A stretch of 64,000 nucleotides of DNA from Nocardia mexicana NBRC 108244 (GCF_001613165.1 NZ_BDBV01000021.1:62001-126000), one strand, 5' to 3'. Positions 18,252 to 28,116 are shown, counted from the first letter of the stretch. Notes: generated from the letters alone by a model not told the origin. Numbers and translations are program-made.

Positions 18252-18280
18252 GCAGGGCGTGCGTGGTTGGTTCGGTCGGG

Positions 18281-19849
18281 TTACGCGATGATGCGCAAGG
18301 GGTGCTCCAGGAGGTCCTTCAGGTGCTGGAGGAACTTGGCGGCTATGGCGCCGTCGATGGCGCGGTGGTCGGCGGACATGGTGATGCGCAGGATCTTGCG
18401 CGCGACCACCTCGGTGCCGTTCAGGCGCAACTCGTCCTGGGCGGCGCCGACCGCGAGGATCGCGGATTCGGGCGGGTTGATGACGGCTGTGAACTGCTCC
18501 ACGCCGAACATGCCCAGATTCGAGATCGTGAAGGTGCCGCCGGACATCTCGTCGGCGCGCAGCTTGCGGTCGCGCGCTCGTCCGGCCAGCTCCCGCGCCT
18601 CCGCGCCGATCTCGGAGACGCTCTTGCGATCGGCATCGCGGACCACCGGCACCAGCAGCCCGGCGGGCGTGGCGACGGCGATGCCGAGATGGATCCCGTT
18701 GTGCCGCAACAGCTTGTCTCCGGCGAAGGACACGTTCACCGCCGGGTCCGCGCGCAGCGTCGACGCCACCGCCTTGACCAGCAGATCGTTGACGCTGACC
18801 TTACCCTTCCCGGCCGCCTCCAGTGTCTCGTTGAGGTCCGCGCGGAAGGCCAGCAGGTCGGTGACGTCGATCGCGCTGGTCAGGTAGATGTGCGGCGCCT
18901 GCTGCATGCTCTGCGCGAGCCGGGTCGCCGACACCTGCTGAATCCTGCTCAGCGGCACGTCCTCGTAATCGCCGGAGGGGAGGGGCGCGCCCGGTGCGGA
19001 TGCGCTGATGCCCTCGGCGGGTGCCGACGGGCTGGTGACTGCCGAGCCGGTGGATGCGCCCGCGCCGATCCCGTCATGCCCGTCGCCCGAGGTGCCGGGG
19101 TCGAGTGCCGCGCCGGATCCGGCCGCCGCGAACCCGCCAGTGCGATGGGCGGATTCGACATCCTGCCGGGTGATCCGCCCACCGGGCCCGGTGCCGGTGA
19201 CGGCCGCGAGGTCGACGCCGAGTTCCCGGGCGATCTTGCGGGCCAGCGGCGACGATTTCGGCCGTCCGGAGGCGGTGGTGGTCGTATCCGGGCGGCCCTC
19301 GCCTGGCATCGAGCTGCCCTGTAGGCCGGAGCTTCCAGCGCTCGTCGCCGAACCACCCTGCCCGGTACCGGCCGCCGGGTTGCCCTGCGCTCCGCCGTCC
19401 GCGGCGGGGTTGGTCGACGCCGCCTGTGCGCCACTGTTTCCGGAGACCGGGGCATCCGCCACGCCGCCGCCGGAGGCCGCAGCCGGATCCGCTTGTGCGC
19501 CATCGCTACCGGAGGCCGCGGCCGAGCCCGCCGCCCCGGTGCTACCGGCCGCGGCCGAACCTGACTGTGCACCAGAGCTTCCGGCCGGTGCTCCGGCGGT
19601 GGCTGCCGCACCGCTCCCGTCGCCGACGATCGCGATCGGCTCGCCGATCGGCACGCGGGCGCCCGCGTCGGCGAGGATCTGTTCGAGCACGCCGTCGTCG
19701 TAGGCCTCCAATTCCATGAGGGCCTTGTCGGTTTCGATCTCGGCGAGCACCTCGCCGCGGGCGACCGGATCGCCCACCTGCTTGAGCCAGGAGGCGATGA
19801 CGCCGTCCTCCATGGTGTCGGACAGGCGGGGCATGGTGATTTCAGGCAA
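18281..19849 (-). CDS. pdhC: Dihydrolipoamide acyltransferase (E2) of the pyruvate dehydrogenase complex
   Basis: A 522-residue E2 that carries acyl groups on lipoate and forms the complex core. It has one lipoyl domain (1-80, lipoylated Lys42 in ETDKALMELEA) and a very long Gly/Ala/Ser/Pro linker (about 80-195). An E3-binding domain follows (SPLARKIARELGVD...GRITRQDV), and the catalytic domain ends in the HRAIDG motif (His495, Asp499). I prefer the TTG at 19849, which gives the canonical MPEITMPRLSDTM; an ATG at 19834 would drop five residues. The start overlaps the end of the E1 beta gene, so it is coupled. Last gene of the operon, followed by a terminator. Confidence 0.92.
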   Translation of the reverse strand: MPEITMPRLSDTMEDGVIASWLKQVGDPVARGEVLAEIETDKALMELEAYDDGVLEQILADAGARVPIGEPIAIVGDGSGAAATAGAPAGSSGAQSGSAAAGSTGAAGSAAASGSDGAQADPAAASGGGVADAPVSGNSGAQAASTNPAADGGAQGNPAAGTGQGGSATSAGSSGLQGSSMPGEGRPDTTTTASGRPKSSPLARKIARELGVDLAAVTGTGPGGRITRQDVESAHRTGGFAAAGSGAALDPGTSGDGHDGIGAGASTGSAVTSPSAPAEGISASAPGAPLPSGDYEDVPLSRIQQVSATRLAQSMQQAPHIYLTSAIDVTDLLAFRADLNETLEAAGKGKVSVNDLLVKAVASTLRADPAVNVSFAGDKLLRHNGIHLGIAVATPAGLLVPVVRDADRKSVSEIGAEARELAGRARDRKLRADEMSGGTFTISNLGMFGVEQFTAVINPPESAILAVGAAQDELRLNGTEVVARKILRITMSADHRAIDGAIAAKFLQHLKDLLEHPLRIIA

Positions 19850-20861
19850 GGGAGGCGTCCTTCGGGTTCGGCGTCCGGCGGCCCACGGCCGCAAGGGTTT
19901 CCACCGCGGCGGTGTACAGCGAGTCGGCCGACGGCAGCGCGAGCCGCTCCAGCGGCTTCGCGTAGGGCAGCGGCACCTCGGCCATGGCCACCCGCCGCAC
20001 GGGCGCGTCGAGGTAGTCGAAGGCGCCGTCGGAGATGGATGCGGCCACCTCCGCGCCGATGCCGTAGGTGAGCCAGTCGTCCTCGCCGATCACGGCGCAG
20101 CCGGTCTTGCGCACCGATGCGACGAGGGTGTCGCGGTCCAGCGGCCGCAGACTGCGCAGGTCGATCACCTCCGCCGAGATCCCTTCCTCGGCAAGGCGTT
20201 CGGCGACCTGCGTGGCCACCGTCGCCATCCGCGAGTAGCCGATGAGCGTGATGTCGGCGCCCTCCCGGGTCACCGCGGCCTTCCCGATCTGCACGTCGGG
20301 GATCTCCTCGGGCACTTCGCCCTTGGTGTTGTAGAGCGACAGGTTCTCCAGGAACAGCACGGGATCGTTGTCCGCGATCGCGGCCCGCAGCAGCGCCCGC
20401 GCGTCGGCGGGGGTGCTCGGCGCGACCACCTTCAGCCCGGGGACGAACGCGTAGTACAGCTCGATGTTCTGTGAATGCGTCGCACCCAGCTGCTGGCCGC
20501 CGCCGCCCGGCGTCCGGATGACCATCGGGACGCTGGTCTGGCCGCCGAACATGCCGTAGATCTTGGCGGCGTGGTTGACGATCTGATCGAGGGCCAGCAG
20601 CGAGAAGTTGATCGTCATGATCTCCACGACCGGGCGCAGCCCGAGCATGGCCGCGCCGATGGCGGCGCCGACGAAACCCTCCTCGGCGATCGGGGTGTCG
20701 CGCACCCGCTTCTCCCCGAATTCGGCGAGCAGCCCGGCGGTGATCTTGTACGAGCCCTCGAAGATGCCGATCTCCTCCCCGATGAGGAGGATGTCGTCGT
20801 CGCGCTGCATCTCCCGGCGCAGGGTGTCGCGCAGCGCTTCGCGATAGGTCATGACAGGCAC
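19842..20861 (-). CDS. pdhB: Pyruvate dehydrogenase E1 component, beta subunit
   Basis: A 339-residue transketolase-type E1 beta subunit that, with E1 alpha, decarboxylates a 2-oxo acid and loads the acyl group on lipoyl-E2. Family features include the N-terminal MTYREALRDTLRREM, the ThDP-contacting Glu in EEGFVGAAIG, TPGGGGQQLGATHSQ and the C-terminal domain around EVIDLRSLRPLD. It starts 14 bases after the stop of pdhA and runs into pdhC. The operon could serve pyruvate or branched-chain 2-oxo acids. The gene order with a dedicated lpd favours pyruvate, but this is not proven by sequence. Confidence 0.93.
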   Translation of the reverse strand: MPVMTYREALRDTLRREMQRDDDILLIGEEIGIFEGSYKITAGLLAEFGEKRVRDTPIAEEGFVGAAIGAAMLGLRPVVEIMTINFSLLALDQIVNHAAKIYGMFGGQTSVPMVIRTPGGGGQQLGATHSQNIELYYAFVPGLKVVAPSTPADARALLRAAIADNDPVLFLENLSLYNTKGEVPEEIPDVQIGKAAVTREGADITLIGYSRMATVATQVAERLAEEGISAEVIDLRSLRPLDRDTLVASVRKTGCAVIGEDDWLTYGIGAEVAASISDGAFDYLDAPVRRVAMAEVPLPYAKPLERLALPSADSLYTAAVETLAAVGRRTPNPKDASLA

Positions 20862-20875
20862 GGTGAAGTCCTCTT

Positions 20876-21979
20876 TCAGGCGTCCGCGGGGAACAGCGGA
20901 TCGGCGGGCAGGCGGCGGGAGTCACCCGGAACCGGTGTGGCGTAGGTGTAGTCGAACAGGCTCGACGGCTCCGGGTGCGGGCTGGCGTCGGCGAACGCGA
21001 CAGCTGCCTCGACGCCCTCGCGCACCTCGGCCTCGAAGGCGGCCGGATCCTGCTCCGACAGCACCCCGGCCGCGATCAGCTCGGCCTGGAAACTCGCGAT
21101 CGGATCGTTCTCGCGTGCGGTCGAAACGTCCTCGGCGGAACGGTATTTCGCCGGATCGACCACCGAGTGCCCCTTGAGCCGGTAGCTGACCGCCTCCAGC
21201 AGCGCCGGTTTGCCCTCGCGCCGTGCGCCTTCCAGCAGTTCGGCCGCGATATCGCGCACGGCCAGCACATCGGTGCCGTCGACGCGTTCGCCCCGCATCC
21301 GATAGGACTCGGCCCGCTTGTACAGGTCGGGCTCGGCCGACGACCGCTCGACCGTGGTGCCCATGCCGGTCTGGTTATTGATCACCAGGAACACGATCGG
21401 CAGCCGCCACAGTGCGGCGATGTTCAGCGATTCGTGGAAGGCGCCGATATTCGTGGTGCCGTCGCCCATCTGGCACACCACGACGTCGTCGCCGCCGCGG
21501 TAGTCGACGGCGAGCGCGGCGCCGACGGCGAGCGGAACCTGGCCGCCCACAATGGCATAGCCGCCCAGCAACCGGGTCGCGGTGTCGTACATGTGCATCG
21601 AACCGCCCCAGCCCTTGGAGGTGCCGGTGGAGCGCCCGTACAGCTCGGCCATCACCCGGCCGGGCTCGATGCCCTTGGCGATGGCGTAGCCGTGCTCGCG
21701 GTAGTTGGTGAACAGGTAGTCGGTGGGACGCATGGCGGCCGCCATGCCCACCACCGTCGCCTCCTCACCCAGGTTGAGGTGGCAGTAGCCGCCGATCTTG
21801 GCCTGCTGGTAGCTCTGCGCGGTGCGCTCCTCGAAGCGCCGCACGAACAGCATGTCCCGGTACAGGCCGCGCAGCGTCTCCGGATCGTCGGTGGCAAAGC
21901 GCTTGTCCGCCTTGGCGTTCGCCTTGGGCTTGGCGGGCGACTTGCGGGTGGTCTTGCGCGGGGCAGTGGTCGTGGTCAC
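20876..21979 (-). CDS. pdhA: Pyruvate dehydrogenase E1 component, alpha subunit
   Basis: A 367-residue thiamine-diphosphate enzyme. The ThDP motif starts at GDGTTNIG (172-179) and ends at INN (200-202). The regulatory-loop region YRMRGERVDG and the phosphorylation-loop-like YRLKGHSVVDP are present. The N terminus is a Lys/Pro/Ala-rich tail of about 25 residues (RKTTRKSPAKPKANAK), longer than in many relatives and possibly an E2-docking arm. It starts 13 bases after lpd. It forms the alpha2beta2 E1 with pdhB. Confidence 0.93.
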   Translation of the reverse strand: MTTTTAPRKTTRKSPAKPKANAKADKRFATDDPETLRGLYRDMLFVRRFEERTAQSYQQAKIGGYCHLNLGEEATVVGMAAAMRPTDYLFTNYREHGYAIAKGIEPGRVMAELYGRSTGTSKGWGGSMHMYDTATRLLGGYAIVGGQVPLAVGAALAVDYRGGDDVVVCQMGDGTTNIGAFHESLNIAALWRLPIVFLVINNQTGMGTTVERSSAEPDLYKRAESYRMRGERVDGTDVLAVRDIAAELLEGARREGKPALLEAVSYRLKGHSVVDPAKYRSAEDVSTARENDPIASFQAELIAAGVLSEQDPAAFEAEVREGVEAAVAFADASPHPEPSSLFDYTYATPVPGDSRRLPADPLFPADA

Positions 21980-21992
21980 GGGTGGGACCTCC

Positions 21993-23441
21993 TCAACGCT
22001 TGCGCGGCGCGATGTGTACCGGCAGGCCGAGCCCGGTCAGGGCCGCCTCCATGCCGATCTCGCCGAGGGTGGGGTGGGCGTGGATGGTGTCGGCGAGCTC
22101 GTCGAGCGTCGCCTCCAGCGAAATCGCCAGGGCGCCTTCGGTGATCAGATCGCTGGCCGACGGCCCGATGATGTGCACGCCGAGCACTTCCTGATGCCGT
22201 TGCCCGGCAACGATCTTCATGAAGCCCTCGGTATCGCCGAAGGTCTTCGGCCGACCGAGCGCGGCGAACGGGAACTTCGCGGTGATCACCTCGTGCCCGG
22301 CGGCGCGCGCCCGCTCCTCGGTGAGGCCGACGCTCGCGATCTCCGGATGGGTGAAGGTGGCGGCGGGGATTACCGTGTAGTCGATGTGGGCCGGATGCCC
22401 GGCGATCACGTCGGCGGCGGTCAGGCCCTGATGCGAGGCGACATGCGCGAGCAGCGCCCGGCCGGTGACGTCACCGATGGCGTAGACATGCTCGACGCCG
22501 GTGCGCAACTGATCGTCGACCTCGATGAATCCCCGTGCATCCGTGGTGATTCCGGCCACGTCGAGGCCGAGGTCGGCGGTGTTGGGGCGGCGCCCCACGC
22601 CGACCAGCACGACATCGGCGTCGAGTTCGCGCGCCTGCGGGCCGCCGACGGTGACCCGCAGGGCGTCCCCCTGTGCGATCGACTCGACCGTCGACCCGGT
22701 GAGCACGCTGATGCCACGCTTGCCGAACGATCGGCCCAGCGCCACGCCGATATCCTTGTCCTCCAAGGGAACCAGGCGATCCTGCAGCTCGACGATCGTC
22801 ACCTCGCTGCCGAAGGTGGCGAACAGGCTCGCCCATTCGGCCCCGACCGCACTGCCGCCGACGACCACCAGCCGCCGCGGCACCTCGGTCAGCCCGAAGG
22901 CGCCGTCGGAGGTGATCACGCCGGGGAGATCGGCGCCCGGGATCGGCAGCCGCGCGGGCACCGAGCCGGTCGCCACGATCACGTCCCGCGCGCCGATCTG
23001 CCGGACCGGGGTGGTGGGCGCGGCGGCGTAGCGCGGGCCGCCGGGGAAGATCGGCGAGGCGCCCACCTCGTGCACCTCGACGGTGGTGGGGCCGGTGAAG
23101 CGGGCGTGCCCCTCGATGATGGTGACCCCGTTGGCCTTCAGCAGGCCCGCGACGCCGTCGGTCAACTCCTTGACGATGCCGTCCTTGCGCTGCCGCACGG
23201 CGGCGAAGTCGAACCGCACATTGTCGGCGAAGACGCCGAAATCGGCTGCGGCGGAGACGGTCTGGAAGACCTCGGCGGAGCGGAGCATGGCCTTGGTCGG
23301 GATGCAGCCCCAGTTCAGGCAGACCCCGCCCGGCCGCTCCTTCTCGACCAGTCCCACGGACAGTCCGCGCTGCGCCGCGCGGATGGCGGCGACGTACCCA
23401 CCCGGGCCGCCGCCCACGACCAATAGATCGAATTCCGGCAC
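21993..23441 (-). CDS. lpdA: Dihydrolipoyl dehydrogenase (E3)
   Basis: A 482-residue FAD disulfide oxidoreductase that re-oxidises dihydrolipoyl-E2 using NAD. It has the FAD-binding GGGPGGYVAAIRAA, the redox pair Cys41/Cys46 in GGVCLNWGCIPTK, the NAD-binding GGSAVGAEWA, and the C-terminal catalytic HPTLGE (His456, Glu461). It is the first gene of the lpd-pdhA-pdhB-pdhC operon, with 13-14 base gaps or overlaps between genes. The promoter region of about 250 bases is shared with the divergent FBP-domain gene. Confidence 0.94.
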   Translation of the reverse strand: MPEFDLLVVGGGPGGYVAAIRAAQRGLSVGLVEKERPGGVCLNWGCIPTKAMLRSAEVFQTVSAAADFGVFADNVRFDFAAVRQRKDGIVKELTDGVAGLLKANGVTIIEGHARFTGPTTVEVHEVGASPIFPGGPRYAAAPTTPVRQIGARDVIVATGSVPARLPIPGADLPGVITSDGAFGLTEVPRRLVVVGGSAVGAEWASLFATFGSEVTIVELQDRLVPLEDKDIGVALGRSFGKRGISVLTGSTVESIAQGDALRVTVGGPQARELDADVVLVGVGRRPNTADLGLDVAGITTDARGFIEVDDQLRTGVEHVYAIGDVTGRALLAHVASHQGLTAADVIAGHPAHIDYTVIPAATFTHPEIASVGLTEERARAAGHEVITAKFPFAALGRPKTFGDTEGFMKIVAGQRHQEVLGVHIIGPSASDLITEGALAISLEATLDELADTIHAHPTLGEIGMEAALTGLGLPVHIAPRKR

Positions 23442-23626
23442 TCGTGGTGCTCCTCGTGTCGACGATTACGACTCCGCCCCGGTTGTGGCGTGAGTCATCC
23501 CCGACGAGTCTTGTCGCCACAGAGTGCACAAACAATGACCCGAAAGCCCAGGAATCGCGGCCCGTAAATGGGCTCTGCGCCCAGTCTCCGAGTCTTCGAA
23601 TAATGGTTTGCGTGAGGCTATCAAGT

Positions 23627-23642
23627 TTAGGTAGAAACCTAA
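23627..23642. promoter_or_regulatory. Candidate operator between lpd and the FBP-domain gene
   Basis: A dyad TTAGGT-AGAA-ACCTAA in the divergent intergenic region, with another AGGTTT just downstream. The arms recall the half-sites of iron-regulator boxes, but the dyad is 16 bases against the usual 19, so I do not call it an IdeR site. It could control either neighbour. Confidence 0.35.
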
Positions 23643-23693
23643 GCATCATAGGTTTCGACGATTCGCCTCGATGGCGGAAGAAGGGTATCCATC

Positions 23694-24182
23694 ATGAACC
23701 CGCTCACCGAGCAGGAAATCCGGGCATCGTTCGTCAACTGTTCGAAGGGCGAGGCCAAGCGTCTGCACGTCCCGCGTGATCTGCGCGATCGCCCCTGGGG
23801 TGACCTGGACTTCCTGGGCTGGAACGATCCGTCGGCGGCCGGCCGCTGCTATCTGGTTGTCCCGCAGGAGGATCGGCTCGTCGGCGTGGCCCTGCGCTAC
23901 GAGACCGGCGGCTCGGGCCGGACGCAGATGTGCACCATCTGCCTCACGACGCACACCGCGCACGGCGTCTCGCTGCTTGCCGCGCGCAAGACCGGCGAGT
24001 CCGGGCGGCTGGGCAATACGGTCGGCACGTACATGTGCACCGACCTGGCCTGCTCGCTCTACGCCCGCAACAAGAAGCGCCCGGCGCTGGGAGCGCGGTA
24101 CCGCGAGGACCTCAGCCCCGCGGAGAAGGCCGAACGCGTGCGCACGAATATCACGGCCTTCCTGACCAGGCTTGACGACTGA
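23694..24182 (+). CDS. FBP (EF-G-binding, FusB-type zinc finger) domain protein
   Basis: A 162-residue protein resembling the actinobacterial FBP-domain family, whose C-terminal treble-clef zinc finger is related to FusB/FusC. Four cysteines stand in the expected pattern: Cys80 and Cys83 in QMCTICL, and Cys115 and Cys120 in YMCTDLACSLYARNKKRP. FusB binds EF-G and frees it from fusidic-acid-stalled ribosomes; whether this member does so is unknown. The N-terminal helix LTEQEIRASFVNCSKGEAKRL is typical of the group. It is transcribed away from lpd. Confidence 0.82.
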   Translation: MNPLTEQEIRASFVNCSKGEAKRLHVPRDLRDRPWGDLDFLGWNDPSAAGRCYLVVPQEDRLVGVALRYETGGSGRTQMCTICLTTHTAHGVSLLAARKTGESGRLGNTVGTYMCTDLACSLYARNKKRPALGARYREDLSPAEKAERVRTNITAFLTRLDD

Positions 24183-24264
24183 TCGATCGATCGGGCCGTA
24201 GCCGCAGGGCCCCAGCGACTTTCACGATTCCCGGCGGGGAAGTGATCTTCGGGCGTACAACGGA

Positions 24265-25212
24265 ATGGTGAGGGCTTCAAGATGTTCGGCCGCGCTCCTG
24301 AGTGTTCTGGTGACCGCTGCCGCGGTGATGGTCCTGTCGGTGCAGCCCGCCGCGGCGGATCCGGCGCACGTCGTCGGCGAGGAGTCCCTGGGCGGCTCGG
24401 TCTCGCGGGTGGACGTGTATTCGCCCTCGATGAACCGGGTGGTGAGCAACCGGGTGATCCGGGCCGCCGGTGGCCCCGCGCCCACCCTGTACCTGCTCAC
24501 CGGCATCGGCGGCGGTCTCGACGGGATCTCCTGGTGGGACGACACCGACGTCCGCGAGTTCTTCGCGGACAAGCACGTCAATGTCGTGATGCCGGTCGGG
24601 GGCGCGTACAGCATGTACACCGACTGGGTGGCCGACGACCCGGTGGTCGGCCGGGGTCGGTGGCAGACGTTTCTCACCCAGGAACTCCCCGCGGCCCTCG
24701 ACGGGCACCTGGGCGCCACCGGGAGCAATGCGATCGCCGGGGTGTCGATGAGCGGGGGCTCGGCGGTCGACCTCGCCATCCAGGCGCCCGCGCGCTACCG
24801 CGCCGTCGCGTCCTACAGCGGCTGTCCCTGGGCCTCGGATCCCGTCGGTATCGCCCTGGTGAGCGCCCAATTGGCGCGCGGGGGAGCGAATCCGGCGAAT
24901 ATGTGGGGCATCCCCGGTGCCGCGCACTGGCAGTCGCACGACGCATTCCAGCGGGCGCACGCACTCGCCGGTAAGACCGTCTACCTGTCGGCGGCCTCCG
25001 GCGCGCCGGGCCCGATAGACCAGGGCGGCATCCCGTTCCCGCCGGTCGAGGCGATCGCCAGCACCTGCACCGCCGCCTTCGCCGGGAGGCTCGCCGAAAT
25101 CGGTGTTCCCGCAATCCATGTGAACCGTCCGGAGGGCTCCCACACCTGGGGCCAGTTCGAGGCGGACCTGCACGATTCCTGGCCTCATCTGGCGGCGGCC
25201 CTCGGCGCCTGA
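24265..25212 (+). CDS. Secreted alpha/beta hydrolase, antigen 85 / mycolyltransferase-like esterase
   Basis: A 315-residue protein with a signal peptide (hydrophobic 9-28, cleavage near AAADP). The body matches the esterase D / antigen 85 fold. The nucleophile elbow GVSMSGGSA places Ser163, the oxyanion region is YLLTGIGGGLDGISW, and the C-terminal SHTWGQFEADL supplies the catalytic His. Antigen 85 proteins move mycolic acids onto trehalose or arabinogalactan. This protein may do so in a mycolate-bearing host or act as a plain esterase. It converges with the tetR gene that follows. Confidence 0.82.
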   Translation: MVRASRCSAALLSVLVTAAAVMVLSVQPAAADPAHVVGEESLGGSVSRVDVYSPSMNRVVSNRVIRAAGGPAPTLYLLTGIGGGLDGISWWDDTDVREFFADKHVNVVMPVGGAYSMYTDWVADDPVVGRGRWQTFLTQELPAALDGHLGATGSNAIAGVSMSGGSAVDLAIQAPARYRAVASYSGCPWASDPVGIALVSAQLARGGANPANMWGIPGAAHWQSHDAFQRAHALAGKTVYLSAASGAPGPIDQGGIPFPPVEAIASTCTAAFAGRLAEIGVPAIHVNRPEGSHTWGQFEADLHDSWPHLAAALGA

Positions 25213-25228
25213 CCGGCCGGGCGCTACC

Positions 25229-25894
25229 TCACTCGCCCGGCCATTCCGGGACGCCGAACAGGGCGAGGGTGATCTGGTAGAGGTGCGGAAGCAGCGTGGG
25301 CAGTGCCGCCGGGCCCGGTCCGTCCAGGCAGTCCCGGATGCGGTCGTCCACGGCGCCGATGAGCGCCTCGAAAATCTCCGGAGGTATGTCGGACGGGATC
25401 TCGCCCGCGGCCCGGCCGATGTGGAAGGCGGCCGACATCCGGTGCGCCAGCACCGTTTTCATCTGCCGTCGCTGCTCCGCCACCACCGGCCCGGCGACCA
25501 GGCATTCGATGTGCAGCGCGCGGGCGCACGGGCTGTTGTCGGCCAGCACGCGCAGGTACTCGCTGAGCGTGGTGCGGATCAGCGTGCGCCACTCGGTGCG
25601 CGGGGTGCCCGCGATGCTCGCGTCGAGCTGGCCGACGACATGCTCCACCGCCATCGCGAAGGCGGCGGCGAAGCAGTCGTCGCGGCCCTGGAACTGCTGA
25701 TAGAAGGTCCGGCGCGACACGCTCGCGCGGGCAACGATATCGGCGACCGTGGTGGCCGTGTAACCGCGCTCGGCGACGGCCTCGAGCACGCCGAAGTACA
25801 TCCGCATGCGCTGCGAGTGGACCACGTCGGCCGGGTCGAGGCCGTGGGTGCCCCGGGGTAGGCGCCCGCGGTCGATACCGGCTTCCAATCCCAT
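25229..25894 (-). CDS. TetR/AcrR family regulator
   Basis: A 221-residue regulator. The helix-turn-helix lies at about 40-80 (VAERGYTATTVADIVARASVSRRTFYQQF), followed by a divergent ligand-binding domain. I choose the ATG at 25894; the frame runs to 26023 but would overlap the divergent promoter region. It is divergent from the CocE-type hydrolase gene with 158 bases between them, which makes that hydrolase the likeliest target. No clear palindrome long enough for a TetR site was found there. Confidence 0.87.
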   Translation of the reverse strand: MGLEAGIDRGRLPRGTHGLDPADVVHSQRMRMYFGVLEAVAERGYTATTVADIVARASVSRRTFYQQFQGRDDCFAAAFAMAVEHVVGQLDASIAGTPRTEWRTLIRTTLSEYLRVLADNSPCARALHIECLVAGPVVAEQRRQMKTVLAHRMSAAFHIGRAAGEIPSDIPPEIFEALIGAVDDRIRDCLDGPGPAALPTLLPHLYQITLALFGVPEWPGE

Positions 25895-26052
25895 TCCCCG
25901 AGCATAGGCGTCGCCCGAATGTGATCTGAGTAACAAACTATCGAAACATGGGAAACCGGGTCGCCCCGACCGCACCATGGGTACGCCATTGTTTATAAGC
26001 CCGGGGCGCAGTAGCTTTCGCATCTCCGGGCTCGAGAAAGGGGGACACGTCG

Positions 26053-28116
26053 ATGAGGGCAGTACGTCGGGGCCTCATCCGGTCCGCAACGATCGCCATG
26101 GCCTTGTCCATGACCACCCTGTGGCTGACACCCGCCACGGCGGCGACCGAACTACCACCCGATGGCGGGCGGCCCGCCAAGGAGTGGCTGGCCGCGCACG
26201 ACGGCCCGCCGAAGTATCCGGGCCGATTCCCCGGGGACGTGCACGTCGAATTCGACGTGCCGATCACGATGAGCGACGGAACGGTGTTGAAGGCCAACAT
26301 CTATCGACCCATGGACGCTACGGGCCGAGTCGTCGACACGCCGCTGCCGACGATCGTCAACCTCACGCCGTACACGAAGTTCGCCGCATTCCTGGCCGAT
26401 GTCGCGCTGTCGGTGCCCGCCCTGTCGGACGCGATGATCCAGCTGGTCAACATGTTCGACTTCGCGGGTACGCCGTTCGACTCCATCACGGACCTGACCC
26501 GCGCGCTGAGCGGCGGTGCGCCACGGTCTTTCGGCGCCGACCGCAAGCTCGTCCAGCAGGGGTACACGCAGATCGTCGCCGATGTGCGCGGTACCGGCTA
26601 CTCGCAGGGCGCCTGGCAGTTCTTCCAGAGCCGCGAAACGCAGGACACCGTCGAGCTGATCGACTGGGCGTCGAAACAGCCCTGGTCCGACGGCAATATC
26701 GGCATGAACGGCATCTCGTACTCCGGGATCAACCAGTACATGGCCGCGGCGCAGAATCCGCCCGCGCTGAAGGCGATCTTCCCGGTCGAGGGCAGCACCG
26801 ACAAGATCGGCGACGTGGCCGCGCCGGGCGGCGGGCTGGGCCTGTTCGCGCCGCTCTATATCGCCATGGTCGATGTGATCCAGAACTTCCCGGACCCGAT
26901 CGGCGTGCTGCTGGGCCACCTCGATTTCCAGTGGCTGCTGGACCGGATCTCCAGTCCCTTCGAGTTTTTCGACTACATGCTGATGGCGCTGACACCCGAC
27001 GTGAACACGCTGCCGGAGCCGCTGCGCAGGCAGCTCGAGCCCGGCAGTCCGCTGCGGGAGGCGTTCGCCGACAGTCATCCCGAGCGTATCCGGGTGCCGA
27101 CCTTCGCCTACGGCGGCTGGCACGACATCTTCGCGCCGTCGAGTTCTCGTTCGTTCGAACGGATTCCGCTGCCGCCGGAGCAGAAGAAGCTCATCATGGG
27201 CGATACCTACCATGCCAATCCCGGTTCGGGATTCGGCAATCCGGGCCGTCCGCCGCGGCTGGATGTGCTGCAGATGGCCTGGTATGACAAGTGGCTCAAG
27301 GGGATCGACAACGGCATCGACGACTACGGCCCGGTGGTGCTGTGGCAGCAGGGCGGCGGCTGGACCACGACGACCTCGTTCGCCCGGCCGGACATGAACT
27401 ATCAGCGCATGTACCTGTCGCCGGTGCGCAGCGGCACCGCCAACAGTCTCTACGACGGCTCGCTCACCCCCGATGTGCCCGGAGGTGTTGCGCAGCTGAC
27501 GGTTTCGCCGCTGAGCGGTGCGACGGCCCTGTGTTCCCGGGATTCGGCGGTCGAATCGGCCGGCGCGCTGTCGGTGCTGAATTTCTGCTCCCGTGACGAC
27601 CGGATCCACGAGCTCGGCGGCCTCACCTTCACCAGTGCGCCGGTGGCCGAGCCGACGCAGCTGTCCGGGCCGATCACGGCGCACCTGAACACCAAGTACG
27701 ACACCACCGAGGGCTACTGGTCGGTCACGGTGAACGATGTTGCGCCCAGCGGGCAGTCGACGGTGCTGGCCAGCGGGCAGCTCACCGCCTCGCTGCGCGC
27801 GGTGGACGAGGACCGGAGCAAGAAGGACGACAAGGGTGACTACACCGAAACCACCTACCAACTGACACTGGACTCCCGGCAGCCGCTCGTGCCGGGCCAA
27901 CCCACCACGCTCGATGTGGCGGTCAACCCGACCGATGCGGTCCTGCAACCGGGGCACCGGCTGCGGATCGACGTCTTCGCCAGCAACTTCCCGCGCGGCA
28001 TGCTGCTCCCGCCGCTGCTGGTCGAAAGCCGCCTCGCCGCACAGCATCTGGTGCTCGACGAGGCCGAACCGAGCTTCGTCAATGTTCCTTCGAGTAAGCC
28101 GATCGCCGGGGGCTGA
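26053..28116 (+). CDS. Secreted CocE/NonD family hydrolase (X-Pro dipeptidyl-peptidase S15-like)
   Basis: A 687-residue exported serine hydrolase. A signal peptide covers about 1-31 (hydrophobic ATIAMALSMTTLWLTPATAA). The S15/CocE domain has DVRGTGYSQG and the nucleophile elbow GISYSG with Ser222. The acid/base region includes the FAYGGWHDIFAPSS block, and the C-terminal jelly-roll domain (about 430-680) is typical of CocE and X-Pro peptidases. The family cleaves esters or amides such as cocaine and beta-lactam side chains; this substrate is unknown. It is divergent from a TetR gene. Confidence 0.88.
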   Translation: MRAVRRGLIRSATIAMALSMTTLWLTPATAATELPPDGGRPAKEWLAAHDGPPKYPGRFPGDVHVEFDVPITMSDGTVLKANIYRPMDATGRVVDTPLPTIVNLTPYTKFAAFLADVALSVPALSDAMIQLVNMFDFAGTPFDSITDLTRALSGGAPRSFGADRKLVQQGYTQIVADVRGTGYSQGAWQFFQSRETQDTVELIDWASKQPWSDGNIGMNGISYSGINQYMAAAQNPPALKAIFPVEGSTDKIGDVAAPGGGLGLFAPLYIAMVDVIQNFPDPIGVLLGHLDFQWLLDRISSPFEFFDYMLMALTPDVNTLPEPLRRQLEPGSPLREAFADSHPERIRVPTFAYGGWHDIFAPSSSRSFERIPLPPEQKKLIMGDTYHANPGSGFGNPGRPPRLDVLQMAWYDKWLKGIDNGIDDYGPVVLWQQGGGWTTTTSFARPDMNYQRMYLSPVRSGTANSLYDGSLTPDVPGGVAQLTVSPLSGATALCSRDSAVESAGALSVLNFCSRDDRIHELGGLTFTSAPVAEPTQLSGPITAHLNTKYDTTEGYWSVTVNDVAPSGQSTVLASGQLTASLRAVDEDRSKKDDKGDYTETTYQLTLDSRQPLVPGQPTTLDVAVNPTDAVLQPGHRLRIDVFASNFPRGMLLPPLLVESRLAAQHLVLDEAEPSFVNVPSSKPIAGG

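Noticed and set aside
23627..23642. IdeR/iron box between lpd and the FBP-domain gene
   Set aside because: The half-sites resemble an iron box, but the dyad is 16 rather than 19 bases and its centre does not fit.
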